Origin: Sphingopyxis panaciterrae
GTDB lineage: Bacteria > Pseudomonadota > Alphaproteobacteria > Sphingomonadales > Sphingomonadaceae
Length of the DNA stretch: 64,000 nucleotides
Reading direction: 5' to 3'
NCBI RefSeq assembly: GCF_011762125.1
Contig: NZ_JAASQN010000001.1
Location: 372,001-436,000, forward strand
The notes beneath the pieces are model-generated. The model made no database searches and was not told where the DNA came from. It saw nothing but the letters and a program-made list of their open reading frames with translations. The first letter of the stretch is position 1, and every line of letters starts with the position of its first letter. The position numbers were made by a program, and so were the translations under genes. Positions 38,058 through 47,428 of this stretch are shown here, piece by piece.

Positions 38058-40198
38058 CCGACGCGATGGCCTTGCCGACCCCCGTTTTCGGCGCCGAGCT
38101 GTGGGTCGAGGCCTTTGGCATCGTCGCCAGCCACTATCGCCTGCCCGGCCGGGCGGAAGACAGCAAGCTCGCCAGCCTGTGGCGCATGGGCGACGACGAT
38201 GCCGAACGGATCCGCACCGTCGCGCGCGGCGCCGGGCTGCGCGTTCGCTTCCTGACGCCTCAGGACACGAAATTCAGTGCCGAGCGGCTGCCGATGATCG
38301 TCGAACTCGCCGATGGCGGGCTGGCGGTCGTCACCGCGATCGATGCGGCGGGCGAAGCGAGCGTTGCGATCATGGGCGAGGCCGGGCTGGAAAACAGCAT
38401 CGCCGCCGACCGCCTCCTTGCATCGGCGGTGCGCTGCATCGTCGCGCGGCCGGCGCGGTCGGCGAAGGACGCGCGCGTCGATGCCTATATCCGCCCGTTC
38501 GAAGACCATTGGCTGCGCCGCATCGTCTTCAGGGACGCGCGATCCTATTCGCATATTCTCATCGCCTCGCTCGCAGCCAACACCCTCGCGCTGGCGGGGG
38601 TGCTGTTTTCGATGCAGGTTTATGACCGGGTCATCCCGGCCGAATCCTTTCCGACGCTCTACATCCTGTTCGCCGGCGTCCTGCTCGCCATCGGCTTCGA
38701 CTTTCTGTTCCGCCGCCTCCGGATGCGGATCATCGACATTCTCGGCAAACGCGCCGACATGCGTATGTCGGATCAGGTTTTCGGCCATGCGCTGCGGGTC
38801 CGCAATCGCGATCGCCCGACATCGACGGGCGCTTTCATCGCGCAACTGCGCGACCTTGAACAGGTCCGCGAATTGCTCACCTCGACGACCGTCGCGGCGA
38901 TGGCCGACATTCCCTTCTTCCTGCTGTTCCTCACGCTGCTCTGGTTCATCGCCGGCCCGCTCGCCCTCGTTCCGCTTTCGGCGCTGGTCCTGCTGCTGGT
39001 CCCGGGTCTGCTCGCCCAGCGCCGTTTGCGTGCCTATGCCAATGAATCGATGCGCGAATCCTCGCTGCGCAACGCGATGTTGGTAGAGGCGGTGCAGGGT
39101 CTCGAAGATATCAAGGTGCTGCAGGCCGAACACCGGTTCCAGCAGCAATGGAATCACTATAATGCGGCGGCGGCGGAGGCTCAGCTCAAATTGCGCGGGC
39201 TGACGAACAGCCTGACGGTCTGGACCCACAATGTTCAGAACGGCGTCTATGCCGCGACCATCTTTGTCGGCGCGCCGCTCGTGATGGCCGGCGACATCAC
39301 CACCGGCGTTCTTGTCGCGTCATCGATCCTGGGCTCGCGCATGATCGCCCCGATCGCGCAGCTCAGCCAGATATTGAACCGGCTTCAGCAGGCGCGGGTC
39401 GGGATCAAGAGCCTCGACCAGATCATGGCGCTGCCGGTCGACAATCCCGATGACGAGCACCGGATTCAGGTGCCGGCCATCGCGGGCGGCCTCACGCTCC
39501 GGTCGGCGGTGTTCCGCTACGCCGATCCCAATTCGCCGCCCGCCTTGTCGGTGAGCGACCTCCACATCGAACCGGGGGAAAAGGTCGCCGTCCTCGGGCG
39601 CAACGGGGCGGGCAAGTCGACGCTGCTGCAGGGATGCTCGGGATTGCTCCATCCGGTGTCGGGAGAGGTGTTGCTCGACGGCCTGGCGCTTCATCAGATC
39701 GATCCCGCCGACGTCCGGCGCGACGTCGGCCTGCTCAGCCAGGGAAGCCGGCTCTTCTACGGCACGATCCGGGAGAATCTGACTCTCGGCCGTCCGCAGG
39801 CCTCGCTTCAGGAAATTTTGCAGGCGATCTCCATGGTCGGCGCCGACGACTTCATCCAGCGCTCGCGCAGCGGGCTCGAACAGGTGATCCTCGAGGGCGG
39901 CATCGGGCTGTCGGGCGGCCAGGTCCAGGCGCTGCTTCTTGCGCGGCTGCTGATCCGCGAACCGCAGGTTGTCCTGCTCGACGAGCCCACCGCCGCGATG
40001 GACGAGGCGACCGAGCGGCTGTTTCTCGAACGGTTCAAGCATTGGAGCCGCGACCGGACGGTGGTGATCGCGACGCATCGCATGCGGGTGCTCGATCTCG
40101 TCGACCGGATCATCATCATCCACAACGGCGCGGTCGCGCTCGACGAACCGAAGGCGGCGGCGCTGCGCACGATGCAGGCCGGGGGGAAGGCGGTATGA
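38054..40198 (+). CDS. Type I secretion ABC transporter, LapB-like
   Basis: The 714-residue protein has an N-terminal C39-like domain without a catalytic Cys (~10-130), as in LapB and HlyB-type exporters that do not cleave their cargo. A six-helix transmembrane domain (~160-430) and an ATPase domain follow: Walker A GRNGAGKST near residue 515, signature LSGGQ near 619, Walker B VVLLDEPTAAMD. The start is a GTG overlapping the channel gene stop. ATGs upstream lie inside that gene and would add an odd Arg-rich extension. It should pump the adhesin across the inner membrane with the fusion protein at 40195. Confidence 0.94.
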   Translation: MTDAMALPTPVFGAELWVEAFGIVASHYRLPGRAEDSKLASLWRMGDDDAERIRTVARGAGLRVRFLTPQDTKFSAERLPMIVELADGGLAVVTAIDAAGEASVAIMGEAGLENSIAADRLLASAVRCIVARPARSAKDARVDAYIRPFEDHWLRRIVFRDARSYSHILIASLAANTLALAGVLFSMQVYDRVIPAESFPTLYILFAGVLLAIGFDFLFRRLRMRIIDILGKRADMRMSDQVFGHALRVRNRDRPTSTGAFIAQLRDLEQVRELLTSTTVAAMADIPFFLLFLTLLWFIAGPLALVPLSALVLLLVPGLLAQRRLRAYANESMRESSLRNAMLVEAVQGLEDIKVLQAEHRFQQQWNHYNAAAAEAQLKLRGLTNSLTVWTHNVQNGVYAATIFVGAPLVMAGDITTGVLVASSILGSRMIAPIAQLSQILNRLQQARVGIKSLDQIMALPVDNPDDEHRIQVPAIAGGLTLRSAVFRYADPNSPPALSVSDLHIEPGEKVAVLGRNGAGKSTLLQGCSGLLHPVSGEVLLDGLALHQIDPADVRRDVGLLSQGSRLFYGTIRENLTLGRPQASLQEILQAISMVGADDFIQRSRSGLEQVILEGGIGLSGGQVQALLLARLLIREPQVVLLDEPTAAMDEATERLFLERFKHWSRDRTVVIATHRMRVLDLVDRIIIIHNGAVALDEPKAAALRTMQAGGKAV

Positions 40199-41382
40199 CG
40201 GCGCGCGAAGCCCCCGATAGCTGGCTCTTCGACGACGATCAGGACGGCCGGCTCGCGCCTGCGGGCCGTCTGGTCTGGCTGCTCGCGGCCTTTTTTGCGG
40301 TGGCGCTCGCCTGGGCGTGGTTCGCCGAACTCGACGAGGTCGCGACCGGCAGCGGGCGGGTCGTGCCGACGTCGCGCGAACAGGTGATCCAGTCGCTCGA
40401 GGGCGGGATATTGACGAAGCTGTTCGTCCGGCAGGATTCGATCGTCAAACCCGGCCAGATACTGGCGCAGCTCGATCCGACCCTCGCCGGATCGACGGTC
40501 GAGGAAAGCGCTGCGAAATATCGCGCGGCGCTGGCGGCGTCGGCGCGGCTGCGTGCCGAGGTAAACGAGACGCCGATCGTCTTTGCCGCCGAACTCGACC
40601 AATTTCCCGATCTCAAGGCCGAACAGCAGCGCCTCTATCAGGCGCGCCGCAGCAGCCTCGCCAGTTCGCTCGGGCTGATCGATGAATCGCTTGCGCTCAT
40701 TCGCAAGGAAGTCGGGATCGGCGAATCGCTGATCGAGGTCGGCGCGGCCAGCCAGGCGGAGGTGCTGCGCCTGAAGCGGCAGCGCGCCGACCTCGAGCTC
40801 AGAAAGGCCGATCTGCGCTCGCAATATATCGTCGAGGCGCGGCAGGAACTCGCCAAGGCGGACGAGGAAGTCGAGGCATTGGCGCCCGTTGTACGCGGCA
40901 GATCGGACACACTTGCGCGCCTCACCCTCCGCTCGCCCGTCCGCGGCATCGTCAAGAGCATCGAGGTATCGACCGTCGGCGGCGTCGTCTCGCCGAACGG
41001 AAAACTCATGGAAATCATCCCCTTGGACGACCGGCTGATGATCGAAGCGCGCATGGCCCCGCGCGACATCGCCTTCATCCACCCGGGCCAGCGTGCGACG
41101 GTGAAAGTCACAGCCTACGACTATTCCATCTACGGCGCCCTCGACGGCACGGTCACCACCATCTCGCCCGACACGATCCGCGACGAGGTGAAGCCCGAGA
41201 TATTCTATTACCGCGTCTTCGTCCGCACCAAATCCGATGCGCTGGTGAACAAGGCGGGCAAGCGTTTTCCCATCGTGCCGGGCATGGTCGCGACCGTCGA
41301 TGTCCATACCGGGCACAAGACGGTGCTCGAATATCTGCTCAAGCCGCTGAACCGCGCCCGCGAGGCGCTGCGCGAGCGATGA
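40195..41382 (+). CDS. HlyD-family membrane fusion protein, LapC-like
   Basis: The 395-residue protein has one membrane helix (~27-45, LVWLLAAFFAVALAWAWF). The type I secretion pattern VATGSGRVVPTSREQVIQSLEGGI follows, then a coiled-coil region (~100-260), a lipoyl closing motif (LRSPVRGIVKSI) and the C-terminal VPGMVATVDVHTGHKTVLEYLLKP typical of HlyD/LapC proteins. It bridges the ABC exporter and outer membrane channel across the periplasm. It overlaps the ABC gene and the next gene by 4 bases each (ATGA), so all four are translated as a coupled set. Confidence 0.95.
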   Translation: MTAREAPDSWLFDDDQDGRLAPAGRLVWLLAAFFAVALAWAWFAELDEVATGSGRVVPTSREQVIQSLEGGILTKLFVRQDSIVKPGQILAQLDPTLAGSTVEESAAKYRAALAASARLRAEVNETPIVFAAELDQFPDLKAEQQRLYQARRSSLASSLGLIDESLALIRKEVGIGESLIEVGAASQAEVLRLKRQRADLELRKADLRSQYIVEARQELAKADEEVEALAPVVRGRSDTLARLTLRSPVRGIVKSIEVSTVGGVVSPNGKLMEIIPLDDRLMIEARMAPRDIAFIHPGQRATVKVTAYDYSIYGALDGTVTTISPDTIRDEVKPEIFYYRVFVRTKSDALVNKAGKRFPIVPGMVATVDVHTGHKTVLEYLLKPLNRAREALRER

Positions 41383-44300
41383 CCGTGCCGCTCGTCCTCC
41401 ATTTCGCTTCATTGCGCGCGGCGATGCCGGACGTCGGCGCGATCGTCACCAAGGGCGCCAAGCGGTTCGTACTTTTCGTCTCCTACACCGATGCGACGCG
41501 GCGGGCAGAGGTGTTTACCGCTGTGGGAGCGACGGCGGCCGATGCGTGGGAGCGGGCCGGCGCCGAACTGGCGCGCCGCGCCCCCGACGCATGCTGGCTG
41601 CGCGTCGACTGGATCGACGCCGTCGAGCAAAGTTCATGGGGGGCGCTGCGGGTCAGGCTGAGGGACATCAAGCGCAACTATTTCCGCCTTGGCATTTCGC
41701 TCGACGCCGATTTCGACCACGCCTTTCTGGAAACCGAGCTCAACGCCAATGCGATGCTCTATGGAGGCCCTAAGCAGGCGTCGGCGGTTCTGAACGAGGG
41801 CAATTTCTGTATCTATGCCGCGCAGCGTCACGGCCTGCGTGGGCTGCATTTCGCGGATGAGACCGCGATCTGGCTGTTCACGACGAAAGCGGCGTTCGTC
41901 GGCGAGGATGGCGTCGTCCATGCGCTGAGAGGCGATGGGCTCGACGCCGGGCGGCGTATGATGCCGGCGCTTGACGCGGAAAAGCTGACGGAACTGATCC
42001 GGAACGGCAGCGGCTATCTGGCGTCGCAAGTCGGCGCCGACGGGCGATTCCACTATGGCTGGCACCCCTGCTTCGACCGGCCGATCCAGTCGTACAACAG
42101 CCTTCGCCATGCGAGCACGCTCTATGCGATGCTCGAAGCCTGGGAGGTTACCCGCGATGCCGGGCTGAAGGCGGCGATCGATCGCGCCCTCGATCATCTT
42201 GTCACCGGGTTGATCCGGACGGCGATGTTGCCGGGCGGCGAACCGGCGGCGTTTCTTGTCGATACGGGGTCGGAGATCAAGCTTGGCGGCAACGCCGTTT
42301 CGATTCTTGCGCTGGTCAAGCATCGCGAGTTGACGGGCGACGATCGCCACGCAACGCTGCTCGACGGACTCGCCGCCGGAATCCTCCACATGCAGGACCC
42401 GGCGACGGGCAGTTTCCGTCACGTCCTGCACTATCCTTCGCTGAAGGTGAAACAGGATTTCCGTATCATCTATTATGAGGGCGAGGCGGCCTTCGGATTG
42501 ATGCGCCTGTTCGGGCTCACCGGCGATCCGCGCTGGCTGGCCGCCGTCGAAAAGGCATTCGGCCATTTCATTCGCCAGCAGCATTGGCAGGCGCATGATC
42601 ATTGGCTGAGCTATTGCGTCAACGAGCTGACGCTCCATTCCCCCCACGAAGCCTATTTCCGTTTCGGTCTCGACAATTTCAAAGACTATCTGGGTTTCGT
42701 CCTCGAACGGATCACCACCTTCCCGACCCTGCTCGAACTGATGATGGCGGCGGAGAAGATGGTCGTCCGGTTGCGTGCCGATCCAGCGCTCGCCCATCTG
42801 CTCGGCGGTATCGATATCCCGCGCTTCTACAAGGCGCTGCATCATCGCGCCCATTATCTGCTCAACGGTCATTTCTGGCCCGAGCTGGCAATGTTCTTCG
42901 CCGATCCGCAGAAGATCGCGGGCAGCTTCTTCATCCGCCATCATGCGTTCCGGATCCGGATCGACGATGTCGAACATTATCTCTCCGGCCTTATTGCCTA
43001 CCGCAATTACCTGCTCGCCAGCGAAGCGCGCGGTTGCACGGAGCCCGAGGAGAGGACTCCGGATACCGCGTTGCGGCACTGGACGGCGTCCGATGTCGAG
43101 CGTGCGACCGGCGGGCGCTGGTCGGCACCTCCCGGATCCGCCTGGTCGGCGAGCGGTCTTTGCATCGCGCCGATGACGATGCGGCCTGGCGACATGGTCG
43201 CGGTCCGCCTTGCCGAGGGCGAAGTGGGCGTCGGTCAGCCGTGGCTTGCGCGCCTGCCGCATCCGCCCGCCGCGGTGATCGCCAATGACAGCGAGCAAAG
43301 CGCGGCGCTGAGCGGCGACAGGGTGAAGGTCGGTAACGTCAGCGCGGCGATCCTTGCGCTCGGCGCCTATGCGCGCGAACGCATGACCGGCAAGGTTCTG
43401 GCGGTGACGGGCAGTGCCGGCAAGACGACTGCAGTGGCGATGCTGGCGCACGCACTGGAGGCTTATGGAGCGGTCGGCCAGACGCGTCACAATGCCAATC
43501 TGCCACACGGTATCGCGTGGAATCTGGCATCTATTCCGTGGGATACACCACACGTCGTGCTCGAACTCGCAATCGGGCGGATGGCGCGCAACGCTCGGCT
43601 GGCGCGTCCCGACGTCGCAATCTTCACCAATATCCTGCCCGCGCACCTCGAACATCATCATGACCTCGCGACCGTCGCGACGCGCAAGAGCGCGATATTC
43701 GAGGGGATGGAGCGGGGCAGCGTGGCGGTGCTCAATCGCGACATGGCTGAATGGGAGCGCGTGCATATGGCGGCCAGGCTTCGCGGGCTGACCATCGTCC
43801 ATTATGGCGCGTCCGACGGTTGTGACCTCCGGCTCCTCGAATATGATCCGGACGGCCATCAGGTTTCGGCGCTGATCCATGGCAGGAAGGTGTGCTATTT
43901 CCTCGCCGCCGCGGGCGAGCATATGGCGCTCAACAGCCTCGCGGTCCTCGCCGCCGTGGCGGCGACCGGCGACGATATCGAGCCTGCGATCGCCACTTTC
44001 GCCAGCTTCTCTCCTGTTGCGGGGCGCGGCGAGCAACGCGAATTGTGTTTCGGCGCGCGGCGCATAACGCTCATCGACGACGCCTATAACGCCAACCCGG
44101 GTTCGATGGCCGCGGCGCTTTCCCTGCTGGGGAGCACCGGCGGTGCCCGGCGGAAAATTGCGGTGCTTGGCGAGATGCGCGAGTTGGGTCCCGACGCCGC
44201 GGCCTATCACGCTGCGCTGGCGCCGCTGATCGCGGCGCATGGCATCGACCGCGTCCACGCCGTCGGGGCGCTTTATGAAGGCTTCTGGCGGGCGATATCC

Positions 44301-44489
44301 GAGGACCGCCGCGGATGCCTCGCAAACTCGGTCGAGGAGTTGCAGGCCGGCCTGCTCTCCGAATTGCACGACGGCGATGTGCTCCTGCTCAAGGGATCGC
44401 ACAGCACGCTGATGCATGAATTCGTCGACTGGCTGAAATCCAGGTCCAACCCGTTGGTCGGACATCGGCAAGCAGAGGATGCCCTTTAG
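41379..44489 (+). CDS. MurF-type ligase fused to a ~560-residue N-terminal region
   Basis: The protein has 1036 residues. From ~565 onward it is a complete Mur ligase: MurF domain 1 (~565-665), the ATP loop GSAGKTT (678-684), THxE-like NILPAHLEHHHD, a TRKSAIFEG segment carrying the expected Lys, DDAYNANPGSM from D900, and a C-terminal VLLLKGSHSTLM. Residues 1-~165 are an unassigned alpha/beta region. Residues ~180-560 look like an alpha/alpha toroid (SYNSLRHASTLYAMLEAWE, YYEGEAAFGLMRLF), as in six-hairpin glycosidases. Mur ligases join an amino group to a carboxylate using ATP. No signal peptide is seen, so it acts in the cytoplasm. The 4-base overlap with the fusion protein gene places it in the secretion operon. 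Cell-wall synthesis is unlikely to be its role; the true substrate is unknown. Confidence 0.88.
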   Translation: MTVPLVLHFASLRAAMPDVGAIVTKGAKRFVLFVSYTDATRRAEVFTAVGATAADAWERAGAELARRAPDACWLRVDWIDAVEQSSWGALRVRLRDIKRNYFRLGISLDADFDHAFLETELNANAMLYGGPKQASAVLNEGNFCIYAAQRHGLRGLHFADETAIWLFTTKAAFVGEDGVVHALRGDGLDAGRRMMPALDAEKLTELIRNGSGYLASQVGADGRFHYGWHPCFDRPIQSYNSLRHASTLYAMLEAWEVTRDAGLKAAIDRALDHLVTGLIRTAMLPGGEPAAFLVDTGSEIKLGGNAVSILALVKHRELTGDDRHATLLDGLAAGILHMQDPATGSFRHVLHYPSLKVKQDFRIIYYEGEAAFGLMRLFGLTGDPRWLAAVEKAFGHFIRQQHWQAHDHWLSYCVNELTLHSPHEAYFRFGLDNFKDYLGFVLERITTFPTLLELMMAAEKMVVRLRADPALAHLLGGIDIPRFYKALHHRAHYLLNGHFWPELAMFFADPQKIAGSFFIRHHAFRIRIDDVEHYLSGLIAYRNYLLASEARGCTEPEERTPDTALRHWTASDVERATGGRWSAPPGSAWSASGLCIAPMTMRPGDMVAVRLAEGEVGVGQPWLARLPHPPAAVIANDSEQSAALSGDRVKVGNVSAAILALGAYARERMTGKVLAVTGSAGKTTAVAMLAHALEAYGAVGQTRHNANLPHGIAWNLASIPWDTPHVVLELAIGRMARNARLARPDVAIFTNILPAHLEHHHDLATVATRKSAIFEGMERGSVAVLNRDMAEWERVHMAARLRGLTIVHYGASDGCDLRLLEYDPDGHQVSALIHGRKVCYFLAAAGEHMALNSLAVLAAVAATGDDIEPAIATFASFSPVAGRGEQRELCFGARRITLIDDAYNANPGSMAAALSLLGSTGGARRKIAVLGEMRELGPDAAAYHAALAPLIAAHGIDRVHAVGALYEGFWRAISEDRRGCLANSVEELQAGLLSELHDGDVLLLKGSHSTLMHEFVDWLKSRSNPLVGHRQAEDAL

Positions 44490-44558
44490 CTGTGGGGAGC
44501 TTTTTTACCGGGCCGAACGAGGTGATCGAAATTGGCTGAGCGAGGGAAGGAGCGACAG

Positions 44559-45053
44559 ATGCGGGATAGACCGGACGATGCCCGGAAGGTGGTTGGCATA
44601 ACTCCCAATCCCGGCGTCCTGCGTGCGGTCGAGGCGCTGTCGCGCGCCGCCGCGCGCAACAGCAGTGTTGCGGAAAAACTGCTTGTCGAGGGCGCCCGGC
44701 AGTTGTTGCGGGCGCGGCTGAAAATGGCGCGGATCGCACCGCCGGGCCTGTTGCGCGATTCGGCATGGGACATGATGCTGGAATTGTTCATCAGCGGGGA
44801 GGAGGGCGGAATCCTTTATGTGAAGCAATTGATGCTTGCATCGGGCGAATCCTCGACCGCCGCGATGCGCCGTATCGATCGGCTCGAAGAGGCAGGGTTC
44901 CTCGAAAGATTTCCCGACCCGCTCGATCGCCGGCGCGTCATCGTGCGATTAAAGGAGCGCGGACGCTCGGCGATGCTGGCGATGCTGGAACATGTGTTCG
45001 AACCCGACGCGCCGGTGGCGCATCACGAAGAAAGGGCCGGGGACAGGGGGTGA
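44559..45053 (+). CDS. MarR-like winged-helix regulator (paralogue 1)
   Basis: The 164-residue protein has an N-terminal arm rich in Ala/Arg, then AWDMMLELFISGEEGGILYVKQLMLASGESSTAAMRRIDRLEEAGFLER and a basic wing (DPLDRRRVIVRLKERG), the MarR-type DNA-binding layout. The ATG at 44559 follows AAGGAG; a TTG 27 bases upstream lacks a site. It shares the AWDM-LxL start and helix pattern with the gene at 46880. It lies 69 bases after the MurF fusion gene and is a candidate regulator of the adhesin locus. The ligand is unknown. Confidence 0.8.
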   Translation: MRDRPDDARKVVGITPNPGVLRAVEALSRAAARNSSVAEKLLVEGARQLLRARLKMARIAPPGLLRDSAWDMMLELFISGEEGGILYVKQLMLASGESSTAAMRRIDRLEEAGFLERFPDPLDRRRVIVRLKERGRSAMLAMLEHVFEPDAPVAHHEERAGDRG

Positions 45054-45286
45054 GCGCGGCGCTTCGCCTCTCGCTGCCCGCTGGCGGGGCGCGCTCTGCG
45101 CGTGGCGATTTCGCGCCGGTCGCGCGCAGACGACCGCGGGGCATAAGCAAATTTACGTTAGAGAAAAGTGGGATGCTGGATCATATCCGGTGTAAGGGGG
45201 GTTTCGTAGGGGAAACTTATGGTTCGTTGTCATGGCGGGATGCGGTGATAACGGCCGATCTTTCGGGTGCGAACAATCGAAGACGG

Positions 45287-45871
45287 ATGAGCCAGAATAA
45301 TTCACCACAAGATCCCGACACAGCCACGCCTGCAGGATTGAATGCGGGCGAGATTGCCTGTCTGAAAGGGGTGTCATCGGGTCTGGGTTCGAAGGAAATC
45401 GCGCGCAAACTCGATATATCGCCGCACACCGTGGATGCGCGGTTGAAGACCGCTTGCCGAAAACTTGGCACGAAATCCCGCTTTGTAGCCGCGAAAATCC
45501 TCGAGGAAGCGCGCGAGCCGTCGCCGTTCATCGCGGCGGCGGCGGGTGATACCAATTTGGTATATGAAATCTTGGACCTTCCAAGCGGGGCCGACGATGG
45601 CGACAAGGGGCCATCGGCGAGGGAAGGCGACGGCCTCGACGATCTCGAACGCAAGGGCCTGCGACAACCGGAATCGACACGTGATTCCGGGACAGGGAAG
45701 TCTTGGCTCGAGCCTTCGCGTCCGATCGCCAACTTCTTTGGGGGCGAAAACAGGCTTTCGATCTGGCAGCGTATCATCGTCATCGTGATGATCGCTCTGG
45801 CTGCCGGACTTACCTTCGGCGTCCTTCTGAACGGGTTCGCCGGCGTATCGAAGCTTTTATCGTCCCCATGA
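45287..45871 (+). CDS. LuxR-type HTH protein with C-terminal membrane anchor
   Basis: The 194-residue protein has a GerE/LuxR helix-turn-helix at about residues 20-75 (LNAGEIACLKGVSSGLGSKEIARKLDISPHTVDARLKTACRKLG). A long polar linker follows, then one membrane helix at the extreme C-terminus (~165-185, IIVIVMIALAAGLTFGVLL). Residues 45173-45286 are also open with an ATG at 45173, so the start is uncertain; I chose the ATG at 45287 because the HTH then begins normally. A membrane-tethered regulator could sense envelope state or be released by proteolysis; this is inference. Confidence 0.82.
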   Translation: MSQNNSPQDPDTATPAGLNAGEIACLKGVSSGLGSKEIARKLDISPHTVDARLKTACRKLGTKSRFVAAKILEEAREPSPFIAAAAGDTNLVYEILDLPSGADDGDKGPSAREGDGLDDLERKGLRQPESTRDSGTGKSWLEPSRPIANFFGGENRLSIWQRIIVIVMIALAAGLTFGVLLNGFAGVSKLLSSP

Positions 45872-45906
45872 GGGGCCTGCCGTCAAAGGGGGCCGGGGAG
45901 TGGAAT

Positions 45907-46278
45907 ATGCCCAAGGAACGTCTCGTAATTGCCAAAAAGGTTGCGACCCAAGTGCATGCAACGGAAGCCGCGATCGACGCAGCGATCGCAAAACTCGGGG
46001 AACTTGTGACCCTGCTTCCGGAAGCGCAGGCGGCGGCGAAACTGTCGCCGGTCGCGAGCGATGCATCGTTCGGATATCTTCATCTGGCGATTGCCGGCCT
46101 GTTCGATGGCCGGACCAATATGGTCGCGCTCCACAACGAACTTTCGAGCGTCAAGGACAAGATGGGGCTTCGCAATGTCGTCGTCGGCAATGGCGATCTT
46201 GGCAAATTGCTGCCGAACAGAGGACAGGTCGCAGAAGCGGATGCGGCGCCGCTGATCGACCAAGCCCGGGCAGCCTGA
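45907..46278 (+). CDS. Hypothetical protein, 123 aa
   Basis: The product begins MPKERLVIAKKVATQVHATE and is mostly helical, with a coiled-coil-like segment (~12-50) and a conserved-looking middle (SFGYLHLAIAGLFDGRTNMVALHNELSSVKDKMGL). It has no signal peptide, Cys or membrane helix, so it is cytoplasmic. It starts 35 bases after the LuxR-type gene and probably shares its transcript. I recognise no family. Confidence 0.72.
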   Translation: MPKERLVIAKKVATQVHATEAAIDAAIAKLGELVTLLPEAQAAAKLSPVASDASFGYLHLAIAGLFDGRTNMVALHNELSSVKDKMGLRNVVVGNGDLGKLLPNRGQVAEADAAPLIDQARAA

Positions 46279-46320
46279 TGGCTTTGTGGGACGGCGTGAA
46301 CGCGTGAGCGGCCGACACCT

Positions 46321-46773
46321 GTGATCTGGGGACTCGTCTACCTCTTCTCGCTCCTCGCTGTGCTCGCCTATGTACTGCGCACCGGGGAGCGGGAAACGAG
46401 TTTTGCCATATTGACGGTGGTAACCGCTTCGCTGCTGACATTGGTCGGCCTGATCATCTCCGACTCGCGCTTCGATATCTTCAGCCTGCTGGTTACCGTG
46501 CTCGATTTCGGGATGCTGGTCGTCTTTTTGGGCCATGCGCTTGTCAGCCGGCGCTATTGGACGCTTTGTTTGCCCGCCTTCCAGCTTCTGACCTGCATGA
46601 CGCATGTCATGAAATATGTTCTGCCGGACTTGTGGCCGCGCCTCTATTCGGCGGGGCAGGGCTTTTGGGCTTATCCGCAGATTCTGGTCATATTGCTGGC
46701 CACGATGTGGGTCAGGGCGGCCGCCAAGGCTCAGCGCGAAGCGGATAAGTCGGCGGATAGACCCGAGCCCTAG
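46321..46773 (+). CDS. Hypothetical membrane protein, 150 aa
   Basis: A GTG-started product with four or five hydrophobic helices (LVYLFSLLAVLAYVL, FAILTVVTASLLTLVGLII, IFSLLVTVLDFGMLVVFLGH, YPQILVILLATMWV) and a short polar C-terminus. No family is recognised. It starts 42 bases after the 123-aa gene, in the same block as the regulators. Codon positions keep the strong third-base GC of the neighbours, supporting a coding gene. Confidence 0.7.
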   Translation: MIWGLVYLFSLLAVLAYVLRTGERETSFAILTVVTASLLTLVGLIISDSRFDIFSLLVTVLDFGMLVVFLGHALVSRRYWTLCLPAFQLLTCMTHVMKYVLPDLWPRLYSAGQGFWAYPQILVILLATMWVRAAAKAQREADKSADRPEP

Positions 46774-46879
46774 ATCGGCGTCACGCCCTGGAACCGACAA
46801 GCGGCGTCTTCTTTGGGCTTCATGGTCAAGGCAGACTGTTCCTCCCGGGAACCTCCGCTCAATTGTGAAACGGAATTTT

Positions 46880-47290
46880 ATGACCGACTGGATTGGCTTT
46901 GCCGAACAGCCATCAAATCGCAAGCGGACCTCGGTGTCCGCGGGAAGGCGGCTCGATCCCCAGGAGCGCGCACGGCTTGTGCGCGACTGGATTTGGAAGC
47001 GGCGTCATCGCGAACATTTCTTCCCCGCGGACCTGTTTGCCGATCCGGCGTGGGACATGCTGCTCGATCTCTATGCCGCCCATTATGAGGGGCAGGCTGT
47101 TACGATCTCCAGCCTCTGCATTGCCGGATCGGTGCCGGCGACGACGGCTCTGCGCTGGATCAAACTGATGATCGAACAGGGCTGGTTCGTACGGACGACC
47201 GATCGTGACGATGGCAGGAGATCGTTCATTCACCTGAGCGAACACGCCGTTTCGCAGCTCGATACCTATTTCGATACGTCGTTGAACTAG
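46880..47290 (+). CDS. MarR-like winged-helix regulator (paralogue 2)
   Basis: The 136-residue protein has the same architecture as the gene at 44559: an N-terminal arm, AWDMLLDLYAAHYEGQAVTISSLCIAGSVPATTALRWIKLMIEQGW, and a wing (TDRDDGRRSFIHLSEH). The shared AWDM-L-L and serine/threonine-rich recognition helix suggest duplication. The start at 46880 lacks a strong ribosome site. It may bind the same or a related operator as paralogue 1. Confidence 0.78.
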   Translation: MTDWIGFAEQPSNRKRTSVSAGRRLDPQERARLVRDWIWKRRHREHFFPADLFADPAWDMLLDLYAAHYEGQAVTISSLCIAGSVPATTALRWIKLMIEQGWFVRTTDRDDGRRSFIHLSEHAVSQLDTYFDTSLN

Positions 47291-47428
47291 CGTCCCGCAG
47301 CGGCAGATGTTAACACTGTAAATTTTACTTGACGGCTGCCGCAGATGATGTTTACATCGACAACATTGGATCGTTCCTCGCTCGCTACGGCTCCCCAAAC
47401 CGCGGGCAACACAGGAAAGGATGCGGAT

